Shown here piece after piece: positions 7,803-16,596 of a stretch of 64,000 nucleotides of DNA (position 1 is the first letter of the stretch; the number at the start of each line of letters is the position of its first letter). This DNA comes from Pseudomonas frederiksbergensis. GTDB taxonomy: Bacteria; Pseudomonadota; Gammaproteobacteria; Pseudomonadales; Pseudomonadaceae. A program made the position numbers and the translations under genes. The stretch is from NCBI RefSeq assembly GCF_003732665.1, contig NZ_MOBP01000015.1:62001-126000 (forward strand), read 5' to 3'. The notes beneath the pieces were generated by a model that made no database searches, was not told the DNA's origin, and saw only the letters and a program-made list of their open reading frames with translations.

Positions 7803-9254
7803 TCAAAACCCACAAAGCTCTCGGAGCAGTCGGGTATCCAAATGCTTCTCCACCAAATCCGCCAACCGCTCGATATCCCGTTCGCGCAAGGCGTGATAAT
7901 CCACGTCCTGCACGTTCTGCAATCCGGCCCACCGCAGCAACGCGCCGCTCGCTGCCGGTGACTCAAACAGGCCATGCAAATACGTACCAAAAATCTGCCC
8001 ATCGACACTTTGCGCGCCATCGCAGCGACCGTCATCCAACTGCACCGCCGCATGCTCCAGCGCCGGGCCGGTGGTCACGCCCGCATGGATTTCATAGCCG
8101 CTGACCTCGGCATTCTCCAACGCCAGCCGCCCGCGTACGTTGCGCAGTTGCTTCTCTGCTTCGAGCAAAGTGTCGAACGCCAGCAACCCCAGACCGGCGC
8201 TGGAACCTGGCGCGCCTTCCAGGCCGAGCGGATCATGGACTTGTTCGCCAAGCATTTGCAGGCCACCGCAAATCCCCAGCACCTTGCCGCCATAGCGCAA
8301 GTGGCGGGAGATCGCCGTGTCCCAACCGTTGGCGCGCAGGTACGCGAGGTCGCTGCGTACGCTTTTGGAGCCGGGAAGAATGATCAGGTCCGCCGAGGGA
8401 ATCGCCTGGCCGGGGCCGATGAATTGCAGGTCTACTTGCGGGTGCAGACGCAGCGGATCGAAATCGGTGTGGTTGCTGATGCGCGGCAGCACCGGCACCA
8501 CCACTTTCAACACTTGATCAGCCTTGTCGGTCTGACGCTGATCAATGCCGTCTTCGGCTTCCAGGTGCAGGTCCATCACATACGGCAGGACCCCGATCAC
8601 CGGTTTGCCGGTGCGTTCTTCGAGCCAGTCGAGGCCCGGTTGCAGCAAGGCAATGTCGCCGCGAAAACGGTTGATGATGAAACCTTTGACCCGCGCCTGC
8701 TCGCTGGGTGACAGCAGTTCCAGCGTGCCCACCAAATGAGCGAAAACCCCGCCGCGATTGATGTCGGCGATCAGCACCACCGGGCAATCCACGGCTTCGG
8801 CAAATCCCATGTTGGCGATGTCGCCGGCACGCAGATTGATCTCCGCCGGGGAGCCCGCGCCTTCGACCATCACCACCGGATACGCCGCGCTCAATCGCCC
8901 GTGGGAGGCCAGCACCGCTTGCATGGCGATGGCTTTGTAGTCGTGATAGGCCACGGCGTTCATGGTGGTGACGGCGCGGCCATGGATGATGACTTGGGCG
9001 CCGGTGTCGCTGTTGGGTTTGAGCAGCACCGGGTTCATGTCTGTGTGCGGCTCAAGGTTGGCGGCCTGGGCCTGCACCGCTTGGGCGCGGCCGATTTCGC
9101 CACCGTCGGCGGTCACAGCGCTGTTCAGCGCCATGTTTTGCGGCTTGAATGGCACGACGCTGACGCCATGGCGCGTGACCCAGCGGCACAACGCCGTCAC
9201 CAGCGTGCTTTTACCGGCGTCGGACGTGGTGCCCTGCACCATCAACGTAGTCAT
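7803..9254 (-). CDS. cobQ: Cobyric acid synthase
   Basis: CobQ amidates four side chains of adenosylcobyrinic acid a,c-diamide using ATP and glutamine. The 483 residues show the two expected domains: an N-terminal dethiobiotin-synthetase-like ATPase with VQGTTSDAGKSTL at residues 7-19, and a C-terminal class I glutamine amidotransferase with the nucleophile Cys in GICGGLQMLG near residue 330 and a downstream His in YLHGLFES. Length is normal. The start overlaps the end of cobD by four bases. Confidence 0.97.
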   Translation of the reverse strand: MTTLMVQGTTSDAGKSTLVTALCRWVTRHGVSVVPFKPQNMALNSAVTADGGEIGRAQAVQAQAANLEPHTDMNPVLLKPNSDTGAQVIIHGRAVTTMNAVAYHDYKAIAMQAVLASHGRLSAAYPVVMVEGAGSPAEINLRAGDIANMGFAEAVDCPVVLIADINRGGVFAHLVGTLELLSPSEQARVKGFIINRFRGDIALLQPGLDWLEERTGKPVIGVLPYVMDLHLEAEDGIDQRQTDKADQVLKVVVPVLPRISNHTDFDPLRLHPQVDLQFIGPGQAIPSADLIILPGSKSVRSDLAYLRANGWDTAISRHLRYGGKVLGICGGLQMLGEQVHDPLGLEGAPGSSAGLGLLAFDTLLEAEKQLRNVRGRLALENAEVSGYEIHAGVTTGPALEHAAVQLDDGRCDGAQSVDGQIFGTYLHGLFESPAASGALLRWAGLQNVQDVDYHALRERDIERLADLVEKHLDTRLLRELCGF

Positions 9255-10243
9255 TGGCTTTCCTTGGCGAAGGCTTGCAGGGCTTGCTCGAGTCGCGCTT
9301 CTTCGGTGGCGTCGGCGGGCAAGCCGAAACGCAGGCTGCTGTTGTGGGTGAACAGTCGCAATAAAATGCCACGCCGGGCCATGAACTCATGCAGCTCTTC
9401 GGCGCGCTCGGTAATCAGCCATTGAAACAAGGCACAACCGCCCTGGGGTTTGAGGTCGTAGCGTTCCAGCAACGCGGCCAGTCGCTGACTGGCTTGCTCG
9501 CTGCGCAGCCGTTGCCGGGCGTGGCCTTCGGTGTCTTGCAAACAGGCCTGGCCCAGCACCCGAGTTGGACCGCTCACCGCCCACGGCCCGACTTGCTCGG
9601 CCAGCAATTTAAGCAACTTGCGTTCAGCCAGGACGAAACCCAGACGCACCCCGGCCAGGCCGAAAAACTTGCCGAAGGAACGCAACACAATCAAGCCAAC
9701 CTGATTGGCAAACGGCGCCACGCTCAGTTGCGGCGTGTTGTCCATGAACGCTTCGTCCACCACCAGCCAGCCACCGCGCTGGGCCAGCCGCGCATGCCAG
9801 TCGAGCAAGCGGCTCGGGGTCAGGCTCAGGCCGGTGGGGTTGTTCGGGTTGACCACCACCAGCACATCGAGGCTGTCGAGAAAGAAGTCGACTTCCTGCT
9901 CCAGCACTTCGCGCACGATGTAGCCGTTGCGCCGCCACGCTTCAGCGTGTTCGGCATAACACGGCGACAGCACTCCGACCTTGCCGGCCCGACGCAGACG
10001 CGGCAGCAACTGGATTGCCATCTGCGAACCGGCCACCGGCAGCACTTGGGCGGCGTCGTAATAATCGCAGGCGGCCTGCTCCAGACCGTCATCGGTTTCC
10101 GGCAGTCGCGCCCAGGCCCGCAATGGAATCTGCGGGATCGGAAACGGCCACGGCGCGAGGCCGCTGGAGAGGTCGAGCCAATCGGCTTCGGCGATGCCGT
10201 ATTCGAGCGCTGCCTTGCGCAACCGGCCACCGTGCTCAAGCAT
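9251..10243 (-). CDS. cobD: Threonine-phosphate decarboxylase
   Basis: A 330-residue PLP enzyme of the aminotransferase class I/II fold that makes (R)-1-amino-2-propanol phosphate, the linker of the nucleotide loop. It is named CobC in P. denitrificans. The PLP lysine lies in RSFGKFFGLAGVRLG, NPNNPTG marks the phosphate and PLP site, and VVDEAFMD holds the PLP-binding Asp. The start overlaps the end of cbiB by eight bases. CbiB, its partner enzyme, uses the aminopropanol product. Family members may also act on histidinol phosphate, but the operon decides the call. Confidence 0.93.
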   Translation of the reverse strand: MLEHGGRLRKAALEYGIAEADWLDLSSGLAPWPFPIPQIPLRAWARLPETDDGLEQAACDYYDAAQVLPVAGSQMAIQLLPRLRRAGKVGVLSPCYAEHAEAWRRNGYIVREVLEQEVDFFLDSLDVLVVVNPNNPTGLSLTPSRLLDWHARLAQRGGWLVVDEAFMDNTPQLSVAPFANQVGLIVLRSFGKFFGLAGVRLGFVLAERKLLKLLAEQVGPWAVSGPTRVLGQACLQDTEGHARQRLRSEQASQRLAALLERYDLKPQGGCALFQWLITERAEELHEFMARRGILLRLFTHNSSLRFGLPADATEEARLEQALQAFAKESQ

Positions 10244-11144
10244 AGAATTCAGCTCCCACGCAGAGAATCAGCAGCCATAACCATACGCCGCGCTGGACCA
10301 ATTGCCAGCCACGGTCGATGGAGTCCGCATCCGCCGCCGGGCCTTCGCCGAGTTGCGGACGCTGATGCAATTCACCGTGATAAATCGCCGCCCCGCCCAA
10401 CTCGACCCCCAGCGCACCGGCACCGGCCGCCATCACGGGGCCGGCGTTCGGGCTGTCCCAGGTCGGGCCTTGGGTGCGCCAGCACTTCAACGCGAGTCGG
10501 GTGTTGCCCAGCAGCGCGTAGGTCAACGCCACCAGGCGCGCAGGGATGTAGTTGAGCACGTCGTCGATCTTGGCCGCCGCCCAGCCGAAGCGTTCGAAGC
10601 GTTCGTTGCGATAACCCCACATGGCATCGAGGGTGTTGCTCAGTCGATAGAGCACCACCCCCGGCGCACCGGCCACGGCAAACCAGAACAGCGCGGCGAA
10701 TACTGCGTCGCTACCGTTTTCCAGGACGGATTCGGTGGCGGCGCGGGCAACTTCGGTTTTATCCAGTTCGCTGGTCTGACGGCTGACCAGATACCCCACG
10801 CGTTTGCGTGCTTCGTCCAAGTCATCGCTGCGCAAAGCCTTGGCCACCGGCTCGACGTGTTCGCCGAGGCTGCGCATGCCGAGGGCGCAGTACAGCGCCA
10901 GGATGTCCACCAGCCAACCGACATAAGGCGCCCAGGAAAACGCCGTGGCGAGCAAGGTCAGCGGCAACACCGCGATCACCCAAGCCGTGACGCCATGGCT
11001 GCGCCAGCCCCGGCCACCGGAGTTGAAACGTTGCTCGATGCGATCGGCAAAACGGCCGAACGCCACCAGCGGATGCCAGCGTTTGGGTTCACCCAGCAGC
11101 GCATCCAGCGCCACCGCGGCGACACTCAACAACGCCACACTCAT
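10236..11144 (-). CDS. cbiB: Adenosylcobinamide-phosphate synthase
   Basis: CbiB (CobD in P. denitrificans naming) attaches aminopropanol (phosphate) to adenosylcobyric acid at the inner membrane. The 302 residues contain several hydrophobic helices and the family motif DALLGEPKRWHPLVAFG near the N terminus. The start at 11144 (MSVALLSV) is chosen because GGGGAG precedes it and because it forms an ATGA overlap with the bluB stop; a start five codons earlier is possible. The central ATESVLENGSDAVFAALFW block is conserved in the family. Confidence 0.94.
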   Translation of the reverse strand: MSVALLSVAAVALDALLGEPKRWHPLVAFGRFADRIEQRFNSGGRGWRSHGVTAWVIAVLPLTLLATAFSWAPYVGWLVDILALYCALGMRSLGEHVEPVAKALRSDDLDEARKRVGYLVSRQTSELDKTEVARAATESVLENGSDAVFAALFWFAVAGAPGVVLYRLSNTLDAMWGYRNERFERFGWAAAKIDDVLNYIPARLVALTYALLGNTRLALKCWRTQGPTWDSPNAGPVMAAGAGALGVELGGAAIYHGELHQRPQLGEGPAADADSIDRGWQLVQRGVWLWLLILCVGAEFYA

Positions 11145-11791
11145 TGACTCACTCCCCAATAATTTTCATACAGCAGTTCACTGAGCGGACGCGCCTGCGC
11201 CCAGCCTTCGAGTACCAACATCGGCGCCGGATAGAATTCCTTGACCGGACCCAGGCACAACACGGCCAGCGGCTTGGCGCCGGCGGGCAAGCCCAGCAAA
11301 TCCGCCAACGCCTGCGGTTCGAACAGCGAGACCCAGCCCATGCCCAACCCTTCGGCGCGGGCCGCCAGCCACAGGTTCTGGATTGCGCAGGACAGCGAGG
11401 CCATGTCCATTTCCGGCAAGGTGCGACGGCCGAAGATGTGGCGCTCGCGGTCGTCCATCAGCGCCGCGACCAAGACTTCGGCGCAGTCGTTGATGCCTTC
11501 GACCTTGAGCTTCATGAACTCATCGGTACGCTCGCCGAGGGCTTCAGCGGTACGGATGCGTTCTTCTTCCACCAGTTGCTGGATCTGCCCGCGCAGGGTT
11601 TTATCGCTGATGCGGATAAACCGCCACGGCTGCATCAGGCCGACGCTGGGGGCCTGGTGCGCGGCTTCGAGCAGACGTCGCAGCAGTTGCGGCTCGACCG
11701 TGCCGCCGCTGAAGTGACGCATGTCGCGGCGTTCGGCGATGGCGCGGTAGACCGCTTCGCGTTCGGCCGGGCTGAATGCGTTGTCGGTCAT
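11141..11791 (-). CDS. bluB: 5,6-dimethylbenzimidazole synthase
   Basis: BluB breaks down reduced flavin mononucleotide with oxygen to form the lower ligand of B12. The 216 residues have the nitroreductase fold; RRDMRHFSGG near residue 20 and LMQPWRFIRI near residue 55 bind FMN phosphate, and GLGMGWVSLFEP lies toward the C terminus. It overlaps cobB by an ATGA and cbiB by an ATGA. Its presence implies oxygen-dependent synthesis of the base. The cobB codons just before its start are REP-derived (see cobB). Confidence 0.95.
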   Translation of the reverse strand: MTDNAFSPAEREAVYRAIAERRDMRHFSGGTVEPQLLRRLLEAAHQAPSVGLMQPWRFIRISDKTLRGQIQQLVEEERIRTAEALGERTDEFMKLKVEGINDCAEVLVAALMDDRERHIFGRRTLPEMDMASLSCAIQNLWLAARAEGLGMGWVSLFEPQALADLLGLPAGAKPLAVLCLGPVKEFYPAPMLVLEGWAQARPLSELLYENYWGVSQ

Positions 11792-13170
11792 GGCCTCTTC
11801 GCGAGCAAGCCCGCTCCCACAGAGGTCAGGTGATCCATTGTGGGAGCGGGCTTGCTCGCGAAGGCGCCCTCAAGGTCAGGCGCAAACAGTGCGGCGATAG
11901 CAGTTGGATTGGACGGAAAATAAAAGTGCACATAAGAGGCCGTCATCCGCCCCTCACGATAAACCGCCTCCGCCCCGCGCCCGCCATTCGGGCTCAGGCC
12001 TCGGGCAATCGGCTCCAGCTCTGTGCTGGTCAACGAGTGATGATAAGTGTGCCCACGCAACAAGCCTTCCGGCATGTCCACCGCTTGCAACGCCAACGCC
12101 GCCAGACGCTTTTGCATCACCGCATCGCCGGCCAGTAACCCAACCAACTCAGCGCGAGTGCCTTCGACATCGGTCAACGAATCGAGCAAATAAAGCATGC
12201 CGCCACACTCGGCCAGCAGCGGCTTACCTGCTTTATGGTGCGCACGGATCGCGGTCAGCATCGAGGTGTTTTGCGACAGTGCCAGGTGATGCAACTCGGG
12301 ATAACCGCCGGGCAGATACAGGCTGTCAGCTTCGGGCAATTGGGTATCGCGGATCGGCGAGAAAAACGCCAGCTCGGCGCCCATGGCCCGCAGCAAATCC
12401 AGGCTCGCGCCATAAGTGAAGGCAAACGCTTCGTCACGAGCGACGGCAATGCGCACGCCTTTGAGTAGCGGTTCAGCGCTGATCACATCAGGAGCGGCGA
12501 ATTCGACAGCGGGTGGCAGCGCTACCTCGCAACTGCTGGCCAACGCATCGGCAGCGGCATCGAGGCGCAGATCGAGGTCGTTCAACTCGCTGGCCTGGAC
12601 CAGACCAAGATGACGGCTGGGCAACTCGATTCCGGTTTCCCGGGACAGCGCGCCGTACCAGCGCAGGCCTTCCGTCAGGCTGCCTTCAAGCAATTGCGCA
12701 TGACGCAAGGTGCCGACGCGGTTGGCCAGGACGCCGGCAAACGGCAAGTCCGGCTGATACTTCGCCAGCCCCAACGCCAGGGCGCCGAAGGTCTGGGCCA
12801 TGGCGGTGCCGTCAATAACGGCGAGCACCGGCACGCCGAAATGACGCGCCAGGTCAGCGCTGGACGGCGTGCCGTCGAACAAACCCATCACGCCTTCGAT
12901 CAGGATCAGGTCCGCTTCGCCAGCGGCTTCCCACAACAGTCGACGACTTTCCTGCTCACCGACCATCCACATGTCCAATTGATAGACCGGCGCACCGCTG
13001 GCGCGCTCGAGAATCATCGGGTCGAGAAAATCCGGGCCGCATTTGAACACACGCACCTTGCGCCCCTGATTGCGATGCAACCGGGCCAGCGCGGCGGTGA
13101 CGGTGGTCTTGCCCTGACCGGAGGCCGGCGCGGCAATCAATACCGCCGGGCATTGACGATGGCTATTCAT
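11788..13170 (-). CDS. cobB: Cobyrinate a,c-diamide synthase with a REP-encoded C-terminal tail
   Basis: CobB uses ATP and glutamine to amidate the a and c side chains of (hydrogeno)byrinic acid. The 460 residues start with the ATPase domain (AAPASGQGKTTVTAAL, residues 14-29) and end with a glutamine amidotransferase domain carrying Cys in LLAECGGMLYL. The normal end of the family appears to be around AALFAP. The last 26 or so residues (GAFASKPAPTMDHLTS and GAGLLAKRP) are the translation of a REP palindrome pair. The TGA stop still overlaps the bluB ATG as ATGA. CobO lies 10 bases upstream. The tail is probably disordered and tolerated. Confidence 0.95.
   Translation of the reverse strand: MNSHRQCPAVLIAAPASGQGKTTVTAALARLHRNQGRKVRVFKCGPDFLDPMILERASGAPVYQLDMWMVGEQESRRLLWEAAGEADLILIEGVMGLFDGTPSSADLARHFGVPVLAVIDGTAMAQTFGALALGLAKYQPDLPFAGVLANRVGTLRHAQLLEGSLTEGLRWYGALSRETGIELPSRHLGLVQASELNDLDLRLDAAADALASSCEVALPPAVEFAAPDVISAEPLLKGVRIAVARDEAFAFTYGASLDLLRAMGAELAFFSPIRDTQLPEADSLYLPGGYPELHHLALSQNTSMLTAIRAHHKAGKPLLAECGGMLYLLDSLTDVEGTRAELVGLLAGDAVMQKRLAALALQAVDMPEGLLRGHTYHHSLTSTELEPIARGLSPNGGRGAEAVYREGRMTASYVHFYFPSNPTAIAALFAPDLEGAFASKPAPTMDHLTSVGAGLLAKRP
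11793..11871. repeat. REP pair (inverted) translated as the end of cobB
   Basis: Two inverted copies of GTGGGAGCGGGCTTGCTCGC flank a 20-base loop. The whole element is open in the cobB frame and ends at the bluB start, so here a REP is coding sequence. Confidence 0.92.
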
Positions 13171-13180
13171 AAAGTGCAGC

Positions 13181-13792
13181 TCACAACTCGACGCCTTTTT
13201 GCGCTTTGATCCCGGCCTGGAAGGCGTGCTTGATCACGTTCATTTCAGTGACGGTGTCGGCCAGCTCGATCATTTCCGGCTTGGCGCCGCGACCGGTGAC
13301 GACGACGTGCTGCATCGGCGGACGCGCCTGCAAGTCGCTGAGCACTTGATCGAGATCGAGGTAGCCGTGCTTGAGGGCGATGTTCAGTTCATCCAGCACC
13401 ACCAGACCGATCGATGGATCGCGCAGCAACTCGCGGGACACTTCCCACGCGGCTTCGGCGGCGGCGATGTCGCGCTGGCGGTCCTGGGTTTCCCAAGTGA
13501 AGCCCTCGCCCATCACATGAAAGCGCACTTGCTCCGGGAAGCGGCGGAAGAACAATTCTTCGCCGGTGCTGTTACGCCCCTTGATGAACTGCACCACACC
13601 GCACTGCATGCCGTGGCCCATGGAGCGGGCGAGCATGCCGAAGGCCGAGCTGCTTTTGCCTTTGCCGTTGCCTGTCAACACCAGCAGCAGGCCGCATTCG
13701 TTCGGCGAGTTGGCGATGCGTTCGTCAATCACGGCTTTTTTGCGCAGCATGCGCGCCAGATGGCGTTCGTCACGATCGGGGGTATCAGTCAT
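13181..13792 (-). CDS. cobO: Cob(I)yrinic acid a,c-diamide adenosyltransferase
   Basis: CobO (BtuR/CobA family) transfers the 5'-deoxyadenosyl group from ATP to cobalt(I) corrinoids. The 203-residue product carries the P-loop TGNGKGKSSSAFGM near residue 40, VVQFIKGR, and the C-terminal block VVLDELNIAL with VVTGRGA. The start at 13792 (MTDTPDRDER) is chosen because GGAGAG precedes it and because the longer frame runs into the riboswitch. It is the first gene of the ten-gene operon and the one directly behind the B12 riboswitch. Confidence 0.96.
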   Translation of the reverse strand: MTDTPDRDERHLARMLRKKAVIDERIANSPNECGLLLVLTGNGKGKSSSAFGMLARSMGHGMQCGVVQFIKGRNSTGEELFFRRFPEQVRFHVMGEGFTWETQDRQRDIAAAEAAWEVSRELLRDPSIGLVVLDELNIALKHGYLDLDQVLSDLQARPPMQHVVVTGRGAKPEMIELADTVTEMNVIKHAFQAGIKAQKGVEL

Positions 13793-13884
13793 GGGGGAGC
13801 TCTCCGTTGAGGCTGGATAACGGCGGGCAGGCACAAGAATAGACGGCAAGAAGCCTGGCATCGCCCACCGTGATGCCGCTGGAT

Positions 13885-14105
13885 GGATCAGGCCGGTCTC
13901 CGGGCTCATGAGCGGTTTGCACCGGACTGCGCGCCTTCCCATATCGATGTTCGACACAGTGGCTCAAGGCACAGTCTTCACTCATTTACCGTTGCGGGGG
14001 CAGCGCCGGGATCGGGATTTTGCGCACTGGGGGCAAATCACTCACCGGCTTCCCTGTTTCACTCTGTCGACCGCAGTCACAGAGCACCTGAAACAAGCCG
14101 CGAAG
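13885..14105 (-). ncRNA. Cobalamin riboswitch upstream of cobO
   Basis: Read on the minus strand, the classic cobalamin aptamer elements occur in order: GAAGCCGGTGAG (14053-14042), the core GCTGCCCCCGCAACGGTAA (14004-13986), the GTGCAAACCGCTC block, and the B12 box GCCCGGAGACCGGCCTG (13905-13889). The expression platform would be the 90 bases between the B12 box and the cobO start. Binding of adenosylcobalamin is expected to shut the operon. Boundaries are approximate. Confidence 0.93.
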
Positions 14106-14259
14106 GTTAGAGGGTTGGGGGTGGAGCGTCAATTAAAGCCGGGATGCCACTGGGCGAATAACTGCCGTCGATCAATTATCTGACGTCATTCTTGTGCCAC
14201 ACTCCCAGCAGTGATATCAAAGAGCCACATCTCACAACACAATAACAAAGGTGAGCCCC

Positions 14260-14844
14260 ATGCAAGGCATGATCATCAGCAATCCGAAGCTGGAATTCCT
14301 GCGCCCGCTGCTGGAACGCTGGTTTGACTGTATCGACCGCTACAACGCCGTGCGCGGCGATAACGATGCGCCCTACTGGTTCGACGAAAACGCCAACCGT
14401 GGCCTGCTCTCGGCAGCGGCCTGGATGGCGGAAATGGTCACGCTGCAACAGACCCCGACGCGCAAACAGACCGAAGAAGGCGAACGCAATGCCCGGGCCG
14501 ATCTGTTTATCGCCAGCAGTGAAGAACGCGCCTGGTTGCAGACCAGCCAACGCTGGCCGCGAGTCAACAGCCTGAACCTGACACAAGCCCTGGCAGATAT
14601 CACCAGCGACGCCAAGCGAATCAGCTACGCCAGCGACCTGAAACTCGGCTGCCTGTTCGTCGCCCCGCAAAAGGCCCAGCAAAGCGCGACGCCGGAAGAA
14701 CTCCAGGACATGGTCGACGACCTGCAAAAGGAACACACCTGCGCCGTCGCCTGGTATTTCCCCTACGCCTACCGCAAGTTGCGCAACGAATCGGGCAATT
14801 ATCACCCGGGCATCGCAGTGCTGTTCAAAGAGGCCCGTGGTTGA
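14260..14844 (+). CDS. Conserved hypothetical protein
   Basis: A 194-residue soluble protein without signal peptide or membrane helices. The start is placed at the ATG of MQGMIISNP, with AAGGTG eight bases upstream; a GTG three codons earlier overlaps that ribosome site and is less likely. It is rich in aromatic and charged residues (WFDCIDRYNAV near residue 20, CAVAWYFPYAYRKLRNE near 170). I do not recognise a named domain. It lies between the cobalamin riboswitch (divergent) and the sugar dehydrogenase gene (66 bases downstream), and shares no evident function with either. Confidence 0.75.
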   Translation: MQGMIISNPKLEFLRPLLERWFDCIDRYNAVRGDNDAPYWFDENANRGLLSAAAWMAEMVTLQQTPTRKQTEEGERNARADLFIASSEERAWLQTSQRWPRVNSLNLTQALADITSDAKRISYASDLKLGCLFVAPQKAQQSATPEELQDMVDDLQKEHTCAVAWYFPYAYRKLRNESGNYHPGIAVLFKEARG

Positions 14845-14910
14845 TGGGTTGAACCATCGCGGTTTGTTTCTTCTCTATGATTAAACAGTGCATTCATAGG
14901 GAAGATCAGC

Positions 14911-16224
14911 ATGCGCAAGCCCCAGCTCGTTTTCGTCATCGCGCTCGCCGGAGGGCTTGTTGCCTGCGGCGAGACTTCAAGCCTGCAAGTCTCGGACGGC
15001 ACCGGCCCCTCGCCCAAGCTGCCAGAACCGAACAAAACCCTGATCCCGACGGTGAACATTGCCCCGGCAATCGGCTGGCCGGCCGGCGTCAAACCCACCG
15101 CCGCGGCGGGGACGCAGGTGGCGGCATTCGCCGATGGGCTGGATCACCCGCGCTGGCTCTACGTGTTGCCCAACGGTGATGTGTTGGTGGCGGAAACCAA
15201 TGCTCCGCCCAAACCCGATGACGGCACAGGCATCCGTGGCTGGGTGATGAAGAAAGTCATGGGCCGCGCTGGCGCCGGCGTGCCCAGCCCCAATCGCATC
15301 ACCCTGCTGCGGGACAAGGACCACGACGGCGTGGCCGAAACCCGCAGCGTGTTCCTGGAAAACCTCAACTCGCCCTTCGGCATGACGCTGGTCGGCAACG
15401 ACTTATACGTGGCCGATTCCGATAAGTTGATCCGCTTTCCGTACAAGGACGGCGAAACCTCGATCACCGCGCCCGCGACCAAAGTCGTCGATTTACCGGG
15501 CGGGACGCTGAATCACCACTGGACCAAAAACGTCATCGCCAGCAAGGACGGGAGCAAGCTTTACGTGACCGTAGGCTCCAACAGTAACGTCGGCGAAAAC
15601 GGTCTGGATAAGGAGGAAGGACGCGCAGCAATCTGGGAAGTGGATCGCGCCACCGGTCATCACCGGATCTTCGCCTCGGGCCTGCGCAACCCCAATGGGA
15701 TGGGATGGGAACCGAGTACCGGCGCGCTTTGGACCTCGGTCAACGAGCGGGACGAAATTGGCAGCGACCTGGTGCCGGACTACATCACCTCGGTCAAGGA
15801 CGGCGCTTTCTATGGCTGGCCGTTCAGTTACTACGGGCAGCACGTCGATGTACGCGTCGAACCGCAGAATCCGGACCTGGTGGCCAAGGCCATCGCCCCG
15901 GACTACGCCGTTGGCCCGCACACCGCTTCGCTGGGCTTCACCTTTGCCGAAGGCAGCAAGTTGCCGGCACCGTTCACCAACGGCGCCTTTGTCGGCCAAC
16001 ACGGCTCTTGGAATCGCAAACCCCATAGCGGCTATAAAGTGATTTTCGTGCCGTTTACGGCGGGCAAACCGACCGGGGCTCCGGTGGATGTCCTGACCGG
16101 ATTCCTCGACAAGGACGAAAACGCCCTGGGCCGCCCGGTGGGGGTGGTGATTGATCAGCAGGGTGGCTTGCTGGTGGCGGATGACGTGGGGAACAAGGTT
16201 TGGCGGGTTTCGGCGGCTAAATAA
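14911..16224 (+). CDS. PQQ-type sugar (sorbosone) dehydrogenase family lipoprotein
   Basis: A 437-residue protein of the soluble-glucose-dehydrogenase / L-sorbosone dehydrogenase beta-propeller family, which oxidises aldoses with pyrroloquinoline quinone. Residues 1-18 form a lipoprotein signal with lipobox LVAC and Cys19. Family blocks include GLDHPRWLYVLPNGDVLVAE near residue 75, FASGLRNPNGMGWEP in the middle, and AFVGQHGSWNR toward the C terminus. Membrane-anchored periplasmic location is expected. It is a single gene ahead of the decayed patch. Substrate is unknown. Confidence 0.88.
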   Translation: MRKPQLVFVIALAGGLVACGETSSLQVSDGTGPSPKLPEPNKTLIPTVNIAPAIGWPAGVKPTAAAGTQVAAFADGLDHPRWLYVLPNGDVLVAETNAPPKPDDGTGIRGWVMKKVMGRAGAGVPSPNRITLLRDKDHDGVAETRSVFLENLNSPFGMTLVGNDLYVADSDKLIRFPYKDGETSITAPATKVVDLPGGTLNHHWTKNVIASKDGSKLYVTVGSNSNVGENGLDKEEGRAAIWEVDRATGHHRIFASGLRNPNGMGWEPSTGALWTSVNERDEIGSDLVPDYITSVKDGAFYGWPFSYYGQHVDVRVEPQNPDLVAKAIAPDYAVGPHTASLGFTFAEGSKLPAPFTNGAFVGQHGSWNRKPHSGYKVIFVPFTAGKPTGAPVDVLTGFLDKDENALGRPVGVVIDQQGGLLVADDVGNKVWRVSAAK

Positions 16225-16278
16225 ACCGCCTCACGATCCGCGATGCCTGGCACTTGGCGACAGGCGTTGCGGGTCGGG

Positions 16279-16419
16279 TCACTCCAGCAAATGCACCAGG
16301 CGAGGCTCAATCGAGGTTTCGCTGACCTCAAGCAACACCAGTGTCACGGGCAGTTTGAAACGTCGCGGCCCTGCGCTCCCCAGCAAACCATGGGTGTCTG
16401 AAATCACGCCAACTTTCAT
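16279..16419 (-). pseudogene. Metallophosphoesterase remnant with internal deletion
   Basis: The frame starts MKVGVISDTHGLL, the metal-binding N terminus of YfcE-like phosphodiesterases, and then passes directly into GSAGPRRFKLPVTLVLLEV, which is normally the last strand region of the same family (usually preceded by NP). About 100 residues with the remaining metal ligands are missing, leaving 46 in-frame residues. It cannot be an active enzyme. The deletion was in frame, which suggests a clean recombination between short repeats and not random decay. Confidence 0.8.
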
Positions 16420-16596
16420 ATAAATCTCCAGCGCAACTGCCTGCGAGGGTGAGCTCCTGCGCGTGGCGTTCTTGATCAAGACTCGCGAACACCAATCAAC
16501 CCTTCAGGCAAAAAATCACCGTCATTGTCAGACGGCTTTTTTCGGTCTATCTTATACAAAACCTATACAAGACACTTTACAATGTACAATAAATAG

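Noticed and set aside
13793..13957. N-terminal extension of cobO into the riboswitch
   Set aside because: Translation there would read the B12 box; the ATG at 13792 has a ribosome site and matches the family start.
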